Positions 51,851 through 60,301 of a stretch of DNA of 64,000 bases are shown piece after piece. The stretch is from an uncultured Clostridia bacterium (lineage in GTDB: Bacteria; Bacillota; Clostridia; Christensenellales; Aristaeellaceae), in assembly GCA_934647165.1 (NCBI GenBank), contig CAKUFA010000011.1, forward strand, positions 9,161 through 73,160, read 5' to 3'. A program made the position numbers and the translations under genes. The notes under the pieces are model-generated. The model was not told the DNA's origin, searched no databases, and was given only the letters and a program-made list of their open reading frames with translations. Every line of letters begins with the position of its first letter. The stretch's first letter is position 1.

Positions 51851-52834
51851 TTAGTTCAAAGCAGTGGGAACAACAATTTCACCGCTAATAATCTTTGCCT
51901 TCAGTTCCTCCACCTCGGCCTTCAGCTCATCAGACACCTGCTGGGTCATGGTATCATCACCGTAGCCTACGTCGATGTAACCGGTTGCCATGTCAGCCTT
52001 CCACACTGTCGCGGGCTGATAGCGCTCGTCCATGTGTTCCACAATGTCCATCACGGACTTGCCGACATTCTTCACCATCGAGCAAATGATGACGTCGGGA
52101 TTGATATACTTCTGGTCGCTATCGACACCGATGGCATAGTTACCGGTTTCTTTCGCAGCTTCGAATACACCTTCACCGGTCTTACCGGCAACGGCGAACA
52201 CAACGTCGCAGCCCGCGCCATACAACGCCAGGGCGCATTCCTTGCCGCTGGCAGGATCTTCAAAGCCGTTGCCATAACGCGTATCAACCTTCACATCGGG
52301 ATTCGCGTATTTTGCACCGGCTTCATAACCAACCAGGAAGTCGTTGATGGTGCCGCTGTCCTGGCCACCGACTGCGCCCACAACGCCCGTTTTGCTCAGC
52401 TTTGCAGCAATATATCCCACCAGGAAGGAGCCCTGATTCTGCGCATAGACAACGGACATCACGTTGTCCTTGCCTTCCACCAGCGCATTGTCAATCCACA
52501 CAAACTTCTTTTCGGGATAGCCGTCTGCCGCTTCAGGCAGCGCTTGCTCAAACTGCCAGCCTACTGCAAACACCACATCGCAGCTTTCAGCAGCTTCGGC
52601 CAGGCCGGTCAGATACAAAGAGCCATCCTCTTTGCATTCAATCACCTTGGTTACCGTGCCATACTTGCTTGCCAGGGTTTCAAGCCCCTCGTTGGCGGAA
52701 TCATAGAAAGAACGATCGCCCAGGCCACCGGCCACAACAATTGCAACAGAGGGTGTGCTCTCGGCAACAGCTGCTGCCGACAGCAGCGACAGGCACAGCA
52801 CCGCGCAAAGGAGCAGAGAAACGAGCTTCTTCAT
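51851..52834 (-). CDS. BMP-family ABC transporter substrate-binding protein (nucleoside type)
   Basis: 327 residues; ATG at 52834 after GAGGAGG. The signal peptide ends AAAVA|ES with no lipobox. Family marks: VAIVVAGGLGDRSFYDSANE (about residues 30-49), DVVFAVGWQFEQALPEAA, GFLVGYIAA-type text (SFLVGYIAAKLSKTGVVGAVGG) and AIGVDSDQKY. BMP proteins of this group bind purine and other nucleosides. It is the first gene of the leftward importer operon, with a promoter and a structured leader upstream. Confidence 0.9.
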   Translation of the reverse strand: MKKLVSLLLCAVLCLSLLSAAAVAESTPSVAIVVAGGLGDRSFYDSANEGLETLASKYGTVTKVIECKEDGSLYLTGLAEAAESCDVVFAVGWQFEQALPEAADGYPEKKFVWIDNALVEGKDNVMSVVYAQNQGSFLVGYIAAKLSKTGVVGAVGGQDSGTINDFLVGYEAGAKYANPDVKVDTRYGNGFEDPASGKECALALYGAGCDVVFAVAGKTGEGVFEAAKETGNYAIGVDSDQKYINPDVIICSMVKNVGKSVMDIVEHMDERYQPATVWKADMATGYIDVGYGDDTMTQQVSDELKAEVEELKAKIISGEIVVPTALN

Positions 52835-52860
52835 TCAAAATTACCTCCTCAATACGGGTT

Positions 52861-52894
52861 GTATCGTTTTCCTCATGCAAATGAGGTTTGATAC
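52861..52894 (-). promoter_or_regulatory. Imperfect hairpin in the leader of the BMP operon
   Basis: GTATC...GATAC outer arms and CCTCAT/ATGAGG inner arms around a 4-base loop, lying between the promoter and the ribosome site. It could be an RNA switch element or an operator. No purine riboswitch core is seen. Confidence 0.5.
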
Positions 52895-52900
52895 AAGATT

Positions 52901-52929
52901 TCTATATGCAATATAAAAATCCTTCTCAA
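52901..52929 (-). promoter_or_regulatory. Promoter for the BMP nucleoside importer operon
   Basis: Minus strand TTGAGA (52924-52929), 17-base spacer, TATAGA (52901-52906). Confidence 0.65.
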
Positions 52930-53017
52930 AAAATTTGAAAAATAGCGGCAGGATTTCGCATTCTTTCCACGTACATGAAAAACAGAATACTTGCCCTTGC
53001 AAGGAGGAATCATTTTC

Positions 53018-53608
53018 ATGTCAACGCTGCTTTTTGTCAACGCATGCCCACGGGGAAATGTTTCCCGAACACGGATGCTTGCACAGGTTTTTCTTGACCA
53101 GGCAGAGAAAAATGGTTGGCGAATTATCACGCAGGATTTGAATGAATTGCACTTGCATAGCATCGATGCGCAAACCCTGGCGGTAAAGGAAGCACTCTGT
53201 GATCGCCGTGCTTTCGATGATGACTTTTTCCGCCATGCCCGCGCTTTCCGGCAGGCCGATCTTGTGCTTTTTGCCGCGCCCTACTGGGATTTATCCTTTC
53301 CCTCTATCCTGAAGATATGGGTAGAGAACATGTATGTGCGCAATCTGACATTCCGCTATGAGAATGATCGCTGCATTGGCCTGTGCCGTGGACGCGAGGC
53401 TGTGTATATCACTACTTCCGGCAGTCCGATCGGTGAAAACGACTGGGGCTCCGGTTATATGCGGGCTGTGATGAATGCCCTCGGCATTTCCAACTTCACT
53501 TCTCTAAGTGCAGAAGGGCTTGACTTAGAAGGCAACCATGCCGATACAATTCTGGCGGAGGCAAAGCAGCGTGTGCTGCAGGCAGCACAGAACCTTTTGT
53601 ACCCATAA
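53018..53608 (+). CDS. Flavodoxin-like NAD(P)H oxidoreductase (azoreductase/quinone reductase type)
   Basis: 196 residues; ATG at 53018, with AAGGAGG 10 bases upstream. The N-terminus LLFVNACPRGNVSRTRML is the FMN phosphate loop of the Flavodoxin_2 fold. QADLVLFAAPYWDLSFPSILKIW (broken at the loop) near 80-100 is the typical P-x-W/Y flavin-binding segment, and YITTSGSPIGENDWGSGYM follows. Relatives reduce quinones or azo compounds with NAD(P)H. It stands alone between two leftward operons. Confidence 0.85.
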   Translation: MSTLLFVNACPRGNVSRTRMLAQVFLDQAEKNGWRIITQDLNELHLHSIDAQTLAVKEALCDRRAFDDDFFRHARAFRQADLVLFAAPYWDLSFPSILKIWVENMYVRNLTFRYENDRCIGLCRGREAVYITTSGSPIGENDWGSGYMRAVMNALGISNFTSLSAEGLDLEGNHADTILAEAKQRVLQAAQNLLYP

Positions 53609-53610
53609 GA

Positions 53611-53650
53611 AAAGGAACTGGTTTGCATGATGTAAGCCAGTTCCTTTTTT
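53611..53650. terminator. Terminator between the reductase gene and the DUF6273-like gene
   Basis: AAAGGAACTGG (53611-53621) pairs with CCAGTTCCTTT (53637-53647), followed by Ts; the A-rich 5' edge may serve the minus strand. Confidence 0.85.
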
Positions 53651-53653
53651 CTT

Positions 53654-54415
53654 TTACTTCAGCACCTCGAAGGTATAAGGGTCTTCTTCCGTGCCTGAAC
53701 CAGAAGCCTGTCCGAGCATGCTCAAATCAAGCTTGCAGGCGCAGCGTACCCCGCCATAACGATTATTGGCCGCCGTGGATGTGTGACCATCAAAGCCTAT
53801 CAAATTGTGGAACCCTTTCCGCGGAATGCCAGTTGAAAAATACCAGGAGCAGCCGTTGCTGGCGTCGCGCCAGGCTTCCGGATGTGTCATGGCATAGGGC
53901 GTCGGCGAACACTCGCGCTCCTTCTGCGGTTTCAGCTGCCAATGCCGGAAGCCGTAGGCCGTATTGCGATAGTCCTCGTTATCCAGGTAATACAGCCAGC
54001 CTTTTTCTTCGGAAAAACGCACGGCGCTGAGCTCCTCATCCGTAAACATGACCTTGCGCATGGTGTCGTTCAGCGTGTGATAAATGGTGTTGCCTTTCCA
54101 CTCATAGATATTGACTTTTTCCGTGTTGTACATGGCAAAATCAATGATATGTTCTGTAAGCAATAGCGCCCAACCGTCTTCATCCACGCCAAGCACACGC
54201 CAAAGCACCGGCGCAACTGTTCCGTCCTCATCGTGAGGATACCGGCCATAATTCACATAAATGTACCCATCCGTCGCATCATAGCCGCGAACGAGCTGTT
54301 GAGCGTCTGTTTCTGCCCCTGTTTCTACAGTAATTCCATCCGCAAGGGCCGGCAAGGCACAGAGCAGCAAAGCAAACGCTGTTAAAGCGGCGGTCAATCT
54401 ACGCAACAGCAGCAT
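53654..54415 (-). CDS. Secreted DUF6273-like protein
   Basis: 253 residues. The ATG at 54415 follows GGGAGG at 7-base spacing; an ATG at 54430 lacks one. The signal peptide ends LPALA|DG. YVNYGRYPHDEDGTVAPVLWRVL (as a strand-turn-strand near residue 52-75) and ALLLTEHIIDFAMYN are typical of DUF6273, and CSWYFSTGIPRKGFHNLIGFDG and GGVRCACKLDL close the domain. Such domains occur in many clostridial surface proteins. Function unknown. It reads into the convergent terminator shared with the reductase gene. Confidence 0.72.
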   Translation of the reverse strand: MLLLRRLTAALTAFALLLCALPALADGITVETGAETDAQQLVRGYDATDGYIYVNYGRYPHDEDGTVAPVLWRVLGVDEDGWALLLTEHIIDFAMYNTEKVNIYEWKGNTIYHTLNDTMRKVMFTDEELSAVRFSEEKGWLYYLDNEDYRNTAYGFRHWQLKPQKERECSPTPYAMTHPEAWRDASNGCSWYFSTGIPRKGFHNLIGFDGHTSTAANNRYGGVRCACKLDLSMLGQASGSGTEEDPYTFEVLK

Positions 54416-54454
54416 GGATAAGCCTCCCATTCTTCTGCAAACAATATTTTCATT

Positions 54455-54799
54455 CTATGCTTTTCCCGGGGCTTTGTCAAGCAGCATCCACAAGGATGAC
54501 AAAACGCCCCATAAAAGGGTGTATGGCAGGCAAATCTGTCCGCGCCAATTCATTGGCATGGCGCGGTAATCCCAAATGCAATGCTTTTTGTTCCAGAGAA
54601 AGCCGCATACGGCTTCCACCCCGGTAATGGCACACGCGCCAAGCACTGCTTTTCCCCCAAGAGATACCGGCATGCGACGGATGCGTCTCAAAGCCAAGGC
54701 CGACATACCGCCTGCTAAAGCCATGGAATAGTGCGTCCGTCCGCGAAACAACAGCTCCAGCACCGGATACCCTGCTGCACCAAGAAGGAAAACAATCAA
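54455..54799 (-). CDS. Small membrane protein, putative ABC-transporter type IV (CmpB-like) family
   Basis: 114 residues. The start is a TTG at 54799, placed 7 bases after GGAGG; longer frames have the ribosome site inside. Three to four hydrophobic segments; VFLLGAAGYPVLELLFRGRTHYSMALAGG (read as helix, loop, helix), then GVEAVCGFLWNKKHCIWDY and YTLLWGVLSSLWMLL match the PF06541-type proteins. Function is not known despite the family name. It lies 39 bases before the DUF6273-like gene and may be read with it. Confidence 0.65.
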   Translation of the reverse strand: MIVFLLGAAGYPVLELLFRGRTHYSMALAGGMSALALRRIRRMPVSLGGKAVLGACAITGVEAVCGFLWNKKHCIWDYRAMPMNWRGQICLPYTLLWGVLSSLWMLLDKAPGKA

Positions 54800-54879
54800 T
54801 CTATCACCTCCATGCAGCATTGTGCCCGACTGTGCTCCTGCCATGCAATTAGACGGAGAAAGCCGCAGGAAAGTTTGCG

Positions 54880-54908
54880 TTGATTTTTCGGAAAATCTGT
54901 GCTAGCAT
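54880..54908 (+). promoter_or_regulatory. Promoter for dprA
   Basis: TTGATT (54880-54885), 17-base spacer, TAGCAT (54903-54908). The leader is about 110 bases and shows only weak pairing. Confidence 0.5.
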
Positions 54909-55027
54909 AGGTCGATGAAGCGTGAGTGAATGTGTTTTTCTTAAGAAAATCCCATTCATTCTGCTGAAGAAAAAATGGGTGAATCCTTTGAATTTCAAGG
55001 GCTTCGGAAAAAACGGGAGGGATGGAC

Positions 55028-56131
55028 GTGCATTATACCCGCGAAGACGCCTGCGGCGCGTGGTTAGCAAATGCGCGCCTGCCTTATGCGGCCTTTAGCC
55101 GTTTGATGCACGATTTTTCCCGTGCTGATGCGGTTTATGATGCGCTTGTGTCCAGTCAAGAAGCATTGGATGATTATCTTGATGCTGAGCGGCTGACACT
55201 CCTGCGTTCATCAGCGGACAAAGCTTCCATGCATGCGATGCTTCTTTCCCTGCAAAAGGCGGATGTTGGCGTTCTTTCCATGCAGGGCAGTCGTTATCCG
55301 GATATGCTGCGCAATATTTCCGATCCGCCGCCCGTTTTGTTTTACAAGGGCGATCCGGATTGCTTGCAGGGTAAATGCATCACCATGGTGGGATCCCGCA
55401 AGGCATCGCCCGCAGGCATTGCAGCCACGCAAAAAATTGCCAGGGATTTCGGCGAGGCAGGTGTAACGGTTGTCAGCGGTATGGCGGTCGGTATTGATGC
55501 GAGCGCCCACACCGGCTGTATGGATGGCGGGAGCCCAACCGCGGCGGTTCTCGGCTGCGGGCTGGATGTGGACTATCCAGCCGAACACAGCGCCCTTAAA
55601 AGGCGTCTGCTGAATAGCGGCGGCGTCATGCTGAGTGAATATCCGCTTGGCACCCGCGCTTATCCCGGTCACTTTCCTGTGCGCAACCGCCTACTTTCAG
55701 GGTTGAGCCGTGTTGTGGTGATGATGGAGTGCAGCCAGCGTTCCGGCAGTTTGAGCACCGTGCAGCATGCATTGGATCAGGGCCGGGAAGTTTATGCTTA
55801 TCCGGGGGATGTTGGAACGCCTTGGGCAGAGGGCGCACACCAGCTTTTGCGGGAGGGGGCAAATTATTTTGCCACCGCCGAGGATATCCTGTCCGATATG
55901 GGCTGGAAGATCGAGAAACAGGCAAAGCGGCAGAGTGCCAAGAGCTCGCTTCCGCCGTTGACGGAAGTGCAGCGACGAGTGCTGACTGCCGTTACTAGCG
56001 GCGAGTGTTCCTTTGATCAATTGGCCGCAGGCACGGGATTGGGAGCACCGGAGCTTTCCGGTGCGTTGACCATGCTCCAACTCATGGGGCTTGTGAAATC
56101 CCTTCCTGGCAAAATGTATGCGAAGGTTTGA
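55028..56131 (+). CDS. dprA: DNA-processing protein DprA
   Basis: 367 residues. The start is a GTG at 55028: GGGAGG lies 7 bases before it but only 1 base before the in-frame ATG at 55022. A SAM-like N-terminal domain precedes the extended Rossmann fold: YPDMLRNISDPPPVLFYKGD, TMVGSRKASPAG (about 120), VSGMAVGIDASAH (about 147) and GHFPVRNRLLSGLS. A C-terminal winged helix runs about 305-367. DprA loads RecA on incoming single-stranded DNA in transformation. It heads the dprA-topA-trmFO run. Confidence 0.95.
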   Translation: MHYTREDACGAWLANARLPYAAFSRLMHDFSRADAVYDALVSSQEALDDYLDAERLTLLRSSADKASMHAMLLSLQKADVGVLSMQGSRYPDMLRNISDPPPVLFYKGDPDCLQGKCITMVGSRKASPAGIAATQKIARDFGEAGVTVVSGMAVGIDASAHTGCMDGGSPTAAVLGCGLDVDYPAEHSALKRRLLNSGGVMLSEYPLGTRAYPGHFPVRNRLLSGLSRVVVMMECSQRSGSLSTVQHALDQGREVYAYPGDVGTPWAEGAHQLLREGANYFATAEDILSDMGWKIEKQAKRQSAKSSLPPLTEVQRRVLTAVTSGECSFDQLAAGTGLGAPELSGALTMLQLMGLVKSLPGKMYAKV

Positions 56132-56177
56132 CTTTTCAGCGTAAAAACCACTTTTCCAAATGGAGGAAGAATGTTTC

Positions 56178-58310
56178 ATGGCAGCAGCAAAACAGAAGCT
56201 CATCATTGTTGAATCACCAGCCAAGGCGCGCACCATCAGCAAATTCCTTGGCAAAGGCTACAAGGTGGAGGCGTCACAGGGACACGTGCGCGATTTACCC
56301 AAATCTCAGATCGGCGTGGATGTGGACAATGACTTTGCACTAAAGTACATCACCATCCGCGGTCGCGGTGATATTCTCAACAGAATCCGCAAGGAAGCCA
56401 AGAGCGCTTCGCAGATTCTGCTTGCAACCGACCCGGATCGCGAAGGAGAAGCTATTTCCTGGCATCTGGGACAGATTTTGAATGTGGATACATCCAAACC
56501 TTGCCGCATTGAGTTCCACGAAGTGACGAAACGCGCAATCCAGAATGCTATCAAGAATCCTCGTCCGTTGGACATGCAGCGCGTTGATGCCCAGCAGGCA
56601 CGGCGTGTGCTTGACCGCCTTGTCGGCTACAAAATCAGCCCGCTCTTGTGGGCAAAGGTTAAAAAGGGTCTGTCCGCCGGGCGTGTCCAATCTGTGGCGA
56701 CCCGTATGGTCGTTATGCGCGAAGAAGATATCGAAGCCTTTATTCCCGAGGAATATTGGGACGTTACCGCCAAAATGCAGCTGCCCCAGCCTCATGGCCG
56801 CAAGCAGCATTTTCAGGCGCGCTTGAGCTTGATGGATGGGCAAAAAGCCCAAATCAGCAACGCGCAGCAAGCAGCAGATGCTGTAAAGCGCATCAAGGCG
56901 GCGCATTTTACGGTTAGCGCCGTCAAGATGGGGGAAAAGCGCAAAACGCCGGCAGCTCCCTTTACCACGTCCAGCCTTCAGCAGGAAGCCAGCCGGAAGC
57001 TGGGGTTTACAACCGCCAAGACCATGCAGGTTGTGCAGCAGCTTTATGAAGGCGTTGATTTGGAAGGTGAGGGAACGCAAGGTATTGTGAGTTACATCCG
57101 TACTGACAGCGTACGGATCAGTGATGAAGCAATGGCTGCCTTGCGTGAGTACATTCCCGAGCGCTTTGGCCCGGAATTTCTGCCGGAATCACCTATCGAA
57201 TACAAGGGGCGCAAGAATGCACAGGATGCCCACGAAGCCATCCGGCCCACCGATGTGCGCCGTACACCGGAGAAGATTAAAGCGTCCTTGACCAAAGAGC
57301 AGTTTAATCTCTATCGCCTGATTTATAATCGTTTCCTTGCAAGCCAGATGATGCCCGCCATGTATGAAACCATGACCATGGAGATCACCGGCGACGGTGT
57401 TGGACTTCGCTTCTACGGTGAGCACAAGAAATTTGCCGGCTTTACTTCTGTGTACGAGGAAGGCCAGGATGATGCGGTAGACGCAATTGAAACAAGCCTG
57501 CCGCAGCTTGCGGAGGGGGAAAGTGTGGCTGTTGAAGATGTGGCTAGCGAGCAGCACTTTACGCAGCCGCCGTCTCGCTATACCGAGGCTTCGCTTGTTC
57601 GTGCGCTGGATGAAAAAGGCATCGGCCGTCCGTCTACCTATGCGCCTACGATTACCACCATCATTTCCCGCGGCTATGTCAGCCGGGAGAAAAAGCGGCT
57701 GTATCCAACAGAACTTGGACGCATGGTCACCAGCATGATGGAGGAATATTTTGCCGATATTGTGGATACGGAATTCACTGCTGAATTGGAGGATCAGCTG
57801 GACGAAGTCGAGGAAGGCAAACTCCAATGGAAGGAAATTCTGCGTGAGTTCTATCCGCCTTTTGAAAAAACGCTTGAAAAGGCGGAGCAGCAGATTGAAA
57901 AGGTTGAACTGAAAGATGAACCAAGCGATGTGAAATGCGATAAATGCGGCGCTATGATGGTCTACAAAATGGGCCGTTTCGGCCGTTTTCTTGCTTGCCC
58001 GAACTTTCCGGACTGCCGCAACACAAAGCCGATTGTCACCTATATTGATGCAGCATGCCCCAAGTGTGGCGGGCGGTTGATGGAAAAGACCAGCAAGAAG
58101 AACCGCAAATTTTACGGTTGCGAGCACTATCCGGAATGCGATTTTGTTTCCTGGGAGAAACCTGTGCCGGATAAGTGTCCGCAATGTGGCGGCTACATGG
58201 TGGAAAAGCGCGGACGCAAGGGCGAAGTGTGGCATCTTTGTGCCAATGAAACATGCCGCTGCCGTGTGGAAGTACACCCAGAAGAAACAGAAGAGGCAGG
58301 GGATGAATAA
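56178..58310 (+). CDS. topA: DNA topoisomerase I (type IA)
   Basis: 710 residues; ATG at 56178 after GGAGGAAGA. The TOPRIM domain is near the N-terminus (LIIVESPAKARTI, then ATDPDREGEAISWHL with the DxD metal site). The active-site Tyr306 lies in IVSYIRTDSVRIS. Three C-terminal Topo_C4 zinc fingers are seen, each with paired CxxC: CDKCG...CPNFPDC, CPKCG...CEHYPEC and CPQCG...CANETC. It relaxes negative supercoils. Its stop overlaps the trmFO start by one base (TAATG). Confidence 0.97.
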   Translation: MAAAKQKLIIVESPAKARTISKFLGKGYKVEASQGHVRDLPKSQIGVDVDNDFALKYITIRGRGDILNRIRKEAKSASQILLATDPDREGEAISWHLGQILNVDTSKPCRIEFHEVTKRAIQNAIKNPRPLDMQRVDAQQARRVLDRLVGYKISPLLWAKVKKGLSAGRVQSVATRMVVMREEDIEAFIPEEYWDVTAKMQLPQPHGRKQHFQARLSLMDGQKAQISNAQQAADAVKRIKAAHFTVSAVKMGEKRKTPAAPFTTSSLQQEASRKLGFTTAKTMQVVQQLYEGVDLEGEGTQGIVSYIRTDSVRISDEAMAALREYIPERFGPEFLPESPIEYKGRKNAQDAHEAIRPTDVRRTPEKIKASLTKEQFNLYRLIYNRFLASQMMPAMYETMTMEITGDGVGLRFYGEHKKFAGFTSVYEEGQDDAVDAIETSLPQLAEGESVAVEDVASEQHFTQPPSRYTEASLVRALDEKGIGRPSTYAPTITTIISRGYVSREKKRLYPTELGRMVTSMMEEYFADIVDTEFTAELEDQLDEVEEGKLQWKEILREFYPPFEKTLEKAEQQIEKVELKDEPSDVKCDKCGAMMVYKMGRFGRFLACPNFPDCRNTKPIVTYIDAACPKCGGRLMEKTSKKNRKFYGCEHYPECDFVSWEKPVPDKCPQCGGYMVEKRGRKGEVWHLCANETCRCRVEVHPEETEEAGDE

Positions 58311-59635
58311 TGCAGACAACCTTGCATGCAACGGTAGTCGGCGCCGGACTTGCCGGCAGTGAAGCAGCCTGGCAGCTGGCTCGGCAGGGTGTCCGTGTAA
58401 CGCTGGTTGAAATGAAACCGCAAAAGATGAGTCCTGCGCATCATTCGCCCCTGATGGCGGAGCTGGTATGTTCCAACTCGCTTCGCTCCGACAGGCTGAC
58501 AAACGCAGTTGGGTTGCTGAAGGAAGAAATGCGCCTTTGTGATTCGCTGGTGATGCGCGCGGCAGATCAGGCGAGGGTACCGGCTGGCGGTGCACTGGCT
58601 GTTGATCGTGATAGCTTTTCCGGCTACATCACACAAACGCTCCGTGAGCATCCGCTGGTGGAGGTTGTTTCTGAAGAAGTAACGCAGGTGCCCGATGGCC
58701 CGGTAATCATTGCTTCCGGCCCGTTGACCAGCGACGCGTTGGCGCAATCCATTGCTGCGCTTCCCGGGCTCGATACGTTGAATTTCTATGATGCAGCCGC
58801 GCCCATTGTGACCCTTGAATCGCTGGACATGAGTAAAATCTTTCGTCAATCCCGCTATGATCGGGGCGACGATTATCTCAACTGTCCAATGACTGAGACA
58901 GAATACAACGCTTTTGTGGATGCTCTGCTGGCTGCTGAAACGGCAGAAGTGCACGGTTTTGAAGAAACCAAGGTATTTGAGGGCTGCATGCCAGTGGAAT
59001 CCATGGCAAGGCGTGGTCGCATGGTGCTCGCCTTTGGCCCAATGAAGCCTGTTGGCTTGAAAGATCCCCGCACGGGAAAAGAAGCCTTTGCTGTGGTGCA
59101 GCTGCGGCAGGATAATGCCCAAGGCACGTTGTACAACCTGGTAGGCTTCCAGACGAGGCTGAAGTTCCCTGAACAAAAGCGCGTGTTTGGCATGATTCCG
59201 GGGCTTGAGAATGCGTCTTTTGCCCGCTATGGCGTTATGCACCGCAACACTTTTTTGCAATCTCCGGGCTTTCTCAACGCACATTTTGAGATGATTACGC
59301 GCCCGCAAACCTACTTTGCCGGCCAAATGACAGGCGTGGAAGGCTATGTGGAAAGCGCTGCAAGCGGCCTGCTGTGCGGATTGTCGTTGGGACAGGAGTT
59401 GAAAGGGTTTGACGCTGTTGAATTGCCGGGCTTTACAGCCATGGGTGCTATGGGACGCTATATCAGCACGCCTAACCGAAATTTTCAGCCTATGAACTGC
59501 TCATTCGGGCTGATTGACAGCCTTCCTATTGACAAGGAGCACAAAAAAATTCGCAACAAAGCGCAGCGTTATGAGGCTGTTTCTGCGCGTTCGTTGGAAT
59601 TTTTGCAGAATTGGGTACAAAAAATGGATTTTTGA
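58310..59635 (+). CDS. trmFO: tRNA m5U54 methyltransferase, folate/FAD-dependent
   Basis: 441 residues. The ATG at 58310 overlaps the topA stop. The FAD-binding VVGAGLAGSEAAWQLARQG is at the N-terminus. HHSPLMAELVCSNSLRSD (about 42-60), EGCMPVESMARRG with the catalytic-type Cys, and GQMTGVEGYVESAASGLL near 340 mark TrmFO. It uses methylenetetrahydrofolate to methylate U54 in the T loop of tRNAs. In Bacillus, xerC follows; here hslV comes next. Confidence 0.96.
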   Translation: MQTTLHATVVGAGLAGSEAAWQLARQGVRVTLVEMKPQKMSPAHHSPLMAELVCSNSLRSDRLTNAVGLLKEEMRLCDSLVMRAADQARVPAGGALAVDRDSFSGYITQTLREHPLVEVVSEEVTQVPDGPVIIASGPLTSDALAQSIAALPGLDTLNFYDAAAPIVTLESLDMSKIFRQSRYDRGDDYLNCPMTETEYNAFVDALLAAETAEVHGFEETKVFEGCMPVESMARRGRMVLAFGPMKPVGLKDPRTGKEAFAVVQLRQDNAQGTLYNLVGFQTRLKFPEQKRVFGMIPGLENASFARYGVMHRNTFLQSPGFLNAHFEMITRPQTYFAGQMTGVEGYVESAASGLLCGLSLGQELKGFDAVELPGFTAMGAMGRYISTPNRNFQPMNCSFGLIDSLPIDKEHKKIRNKAQRYEAVSARSLEFLQNWVQKMDF

Positions 59636-59743
59636 ACCTGATTTCACACGCAATTCATGCATTCTCTGTATACTATGTGAATGGAAACAGCGGGGATCCA
59701 TGCTGCTGTCCATCCATAAACAATACGAAAAGGAGCATTTCTT

Positions 59744-60283
59744 ATGGGCGTTACATTTCGCGGAACGACCATTTGCGCCGTGCAGCGCGATGGGCACATT
59801 GCCATTGCGGGCGACGGGCAGGTAACTATGGGGGAACACACCGTATTCAAAAACACCGCGCGGAAAGTTCGCCGTATCTTTGGCGGACAGGTTGTCGTAG
59901 GCTTTGCAGGAAGCGTTGCTGATGCTTTTACCCTCAGTGAAAAATTCGAAGACAAACTAACCCAGTGCGGCGGCAACCTGGAGCGTGCAGCGGTAGCCGT
60001 GGCGCAGAGTTGGCGCGGCGATCAGGCTATGCGGCAGCTGGATTCGCTGATGATTGTGGCCAACAAGGACAAGATGCTTATCATCAGCGGCAATGGCGAG
60101 GTGATTGAACCGGACGAAGGCATCGCGGCCATTGGATCGGGCGGCAATTACGCTTTGGCTGCCGCCCGTGCGCTGAAGGAAAACACGGAGCTTTCCGCGC
60201 ACGATATTGCAGAAAAAGCATTGCACATTGCAGCATCCATATGCGTGTATACGAACGACAATGTGATTGTTGAGGAAGTATAA
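59744..60283 (+). CDS. hslV: ATP-dependent protease, peptidase subunit HslV (ClpQ)
   Basis: 179 residues; ATG at 59744 after AAAAGGAG. The catalytic threonine is most likely Thr8 in RGTTICAVQRDG, so seven residues must be removed to expose it. GDGQVTMGEHTVFKNTARKV and VGFAGSVADAFTL follow, as in HslV proteins. It forms a dodecameric proteolytic core capped by HslU. 108 bases separate it from trmFO; 18 bases separate it from hslU. Confidence 0.95.
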   Translation: MGVTFRGTTICAVQRDGHIAIAGDGQVTMGEHTVFKNTARKVRRIFGGQVVVGFAGSVADAFTLSEKFEDKLTQCGGNLERAAVAVAQSWRGDQAMRQLDSLMIVANKDKMLIISGNGEVIEPDEGIAAIGSGGNYALAAARALKENTELSAHDIAEKALHIAASICVYTNDNVIVEEV

Positions 60284-60301
60284 GGAAGGAGGGAAACTCA
60301 A

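Noticed and set aside
52835..52929. Purine riboswitch in the BMP leader
   Set aside because: The three-way junction core and its conserved loops are not visible; only one hairpin is seen.
57189..58595. 468-codon open frame antisense to topA and trmFO
   Set aside because: No recognisable domain, composition mirrors the sense gene, and topA is intact.
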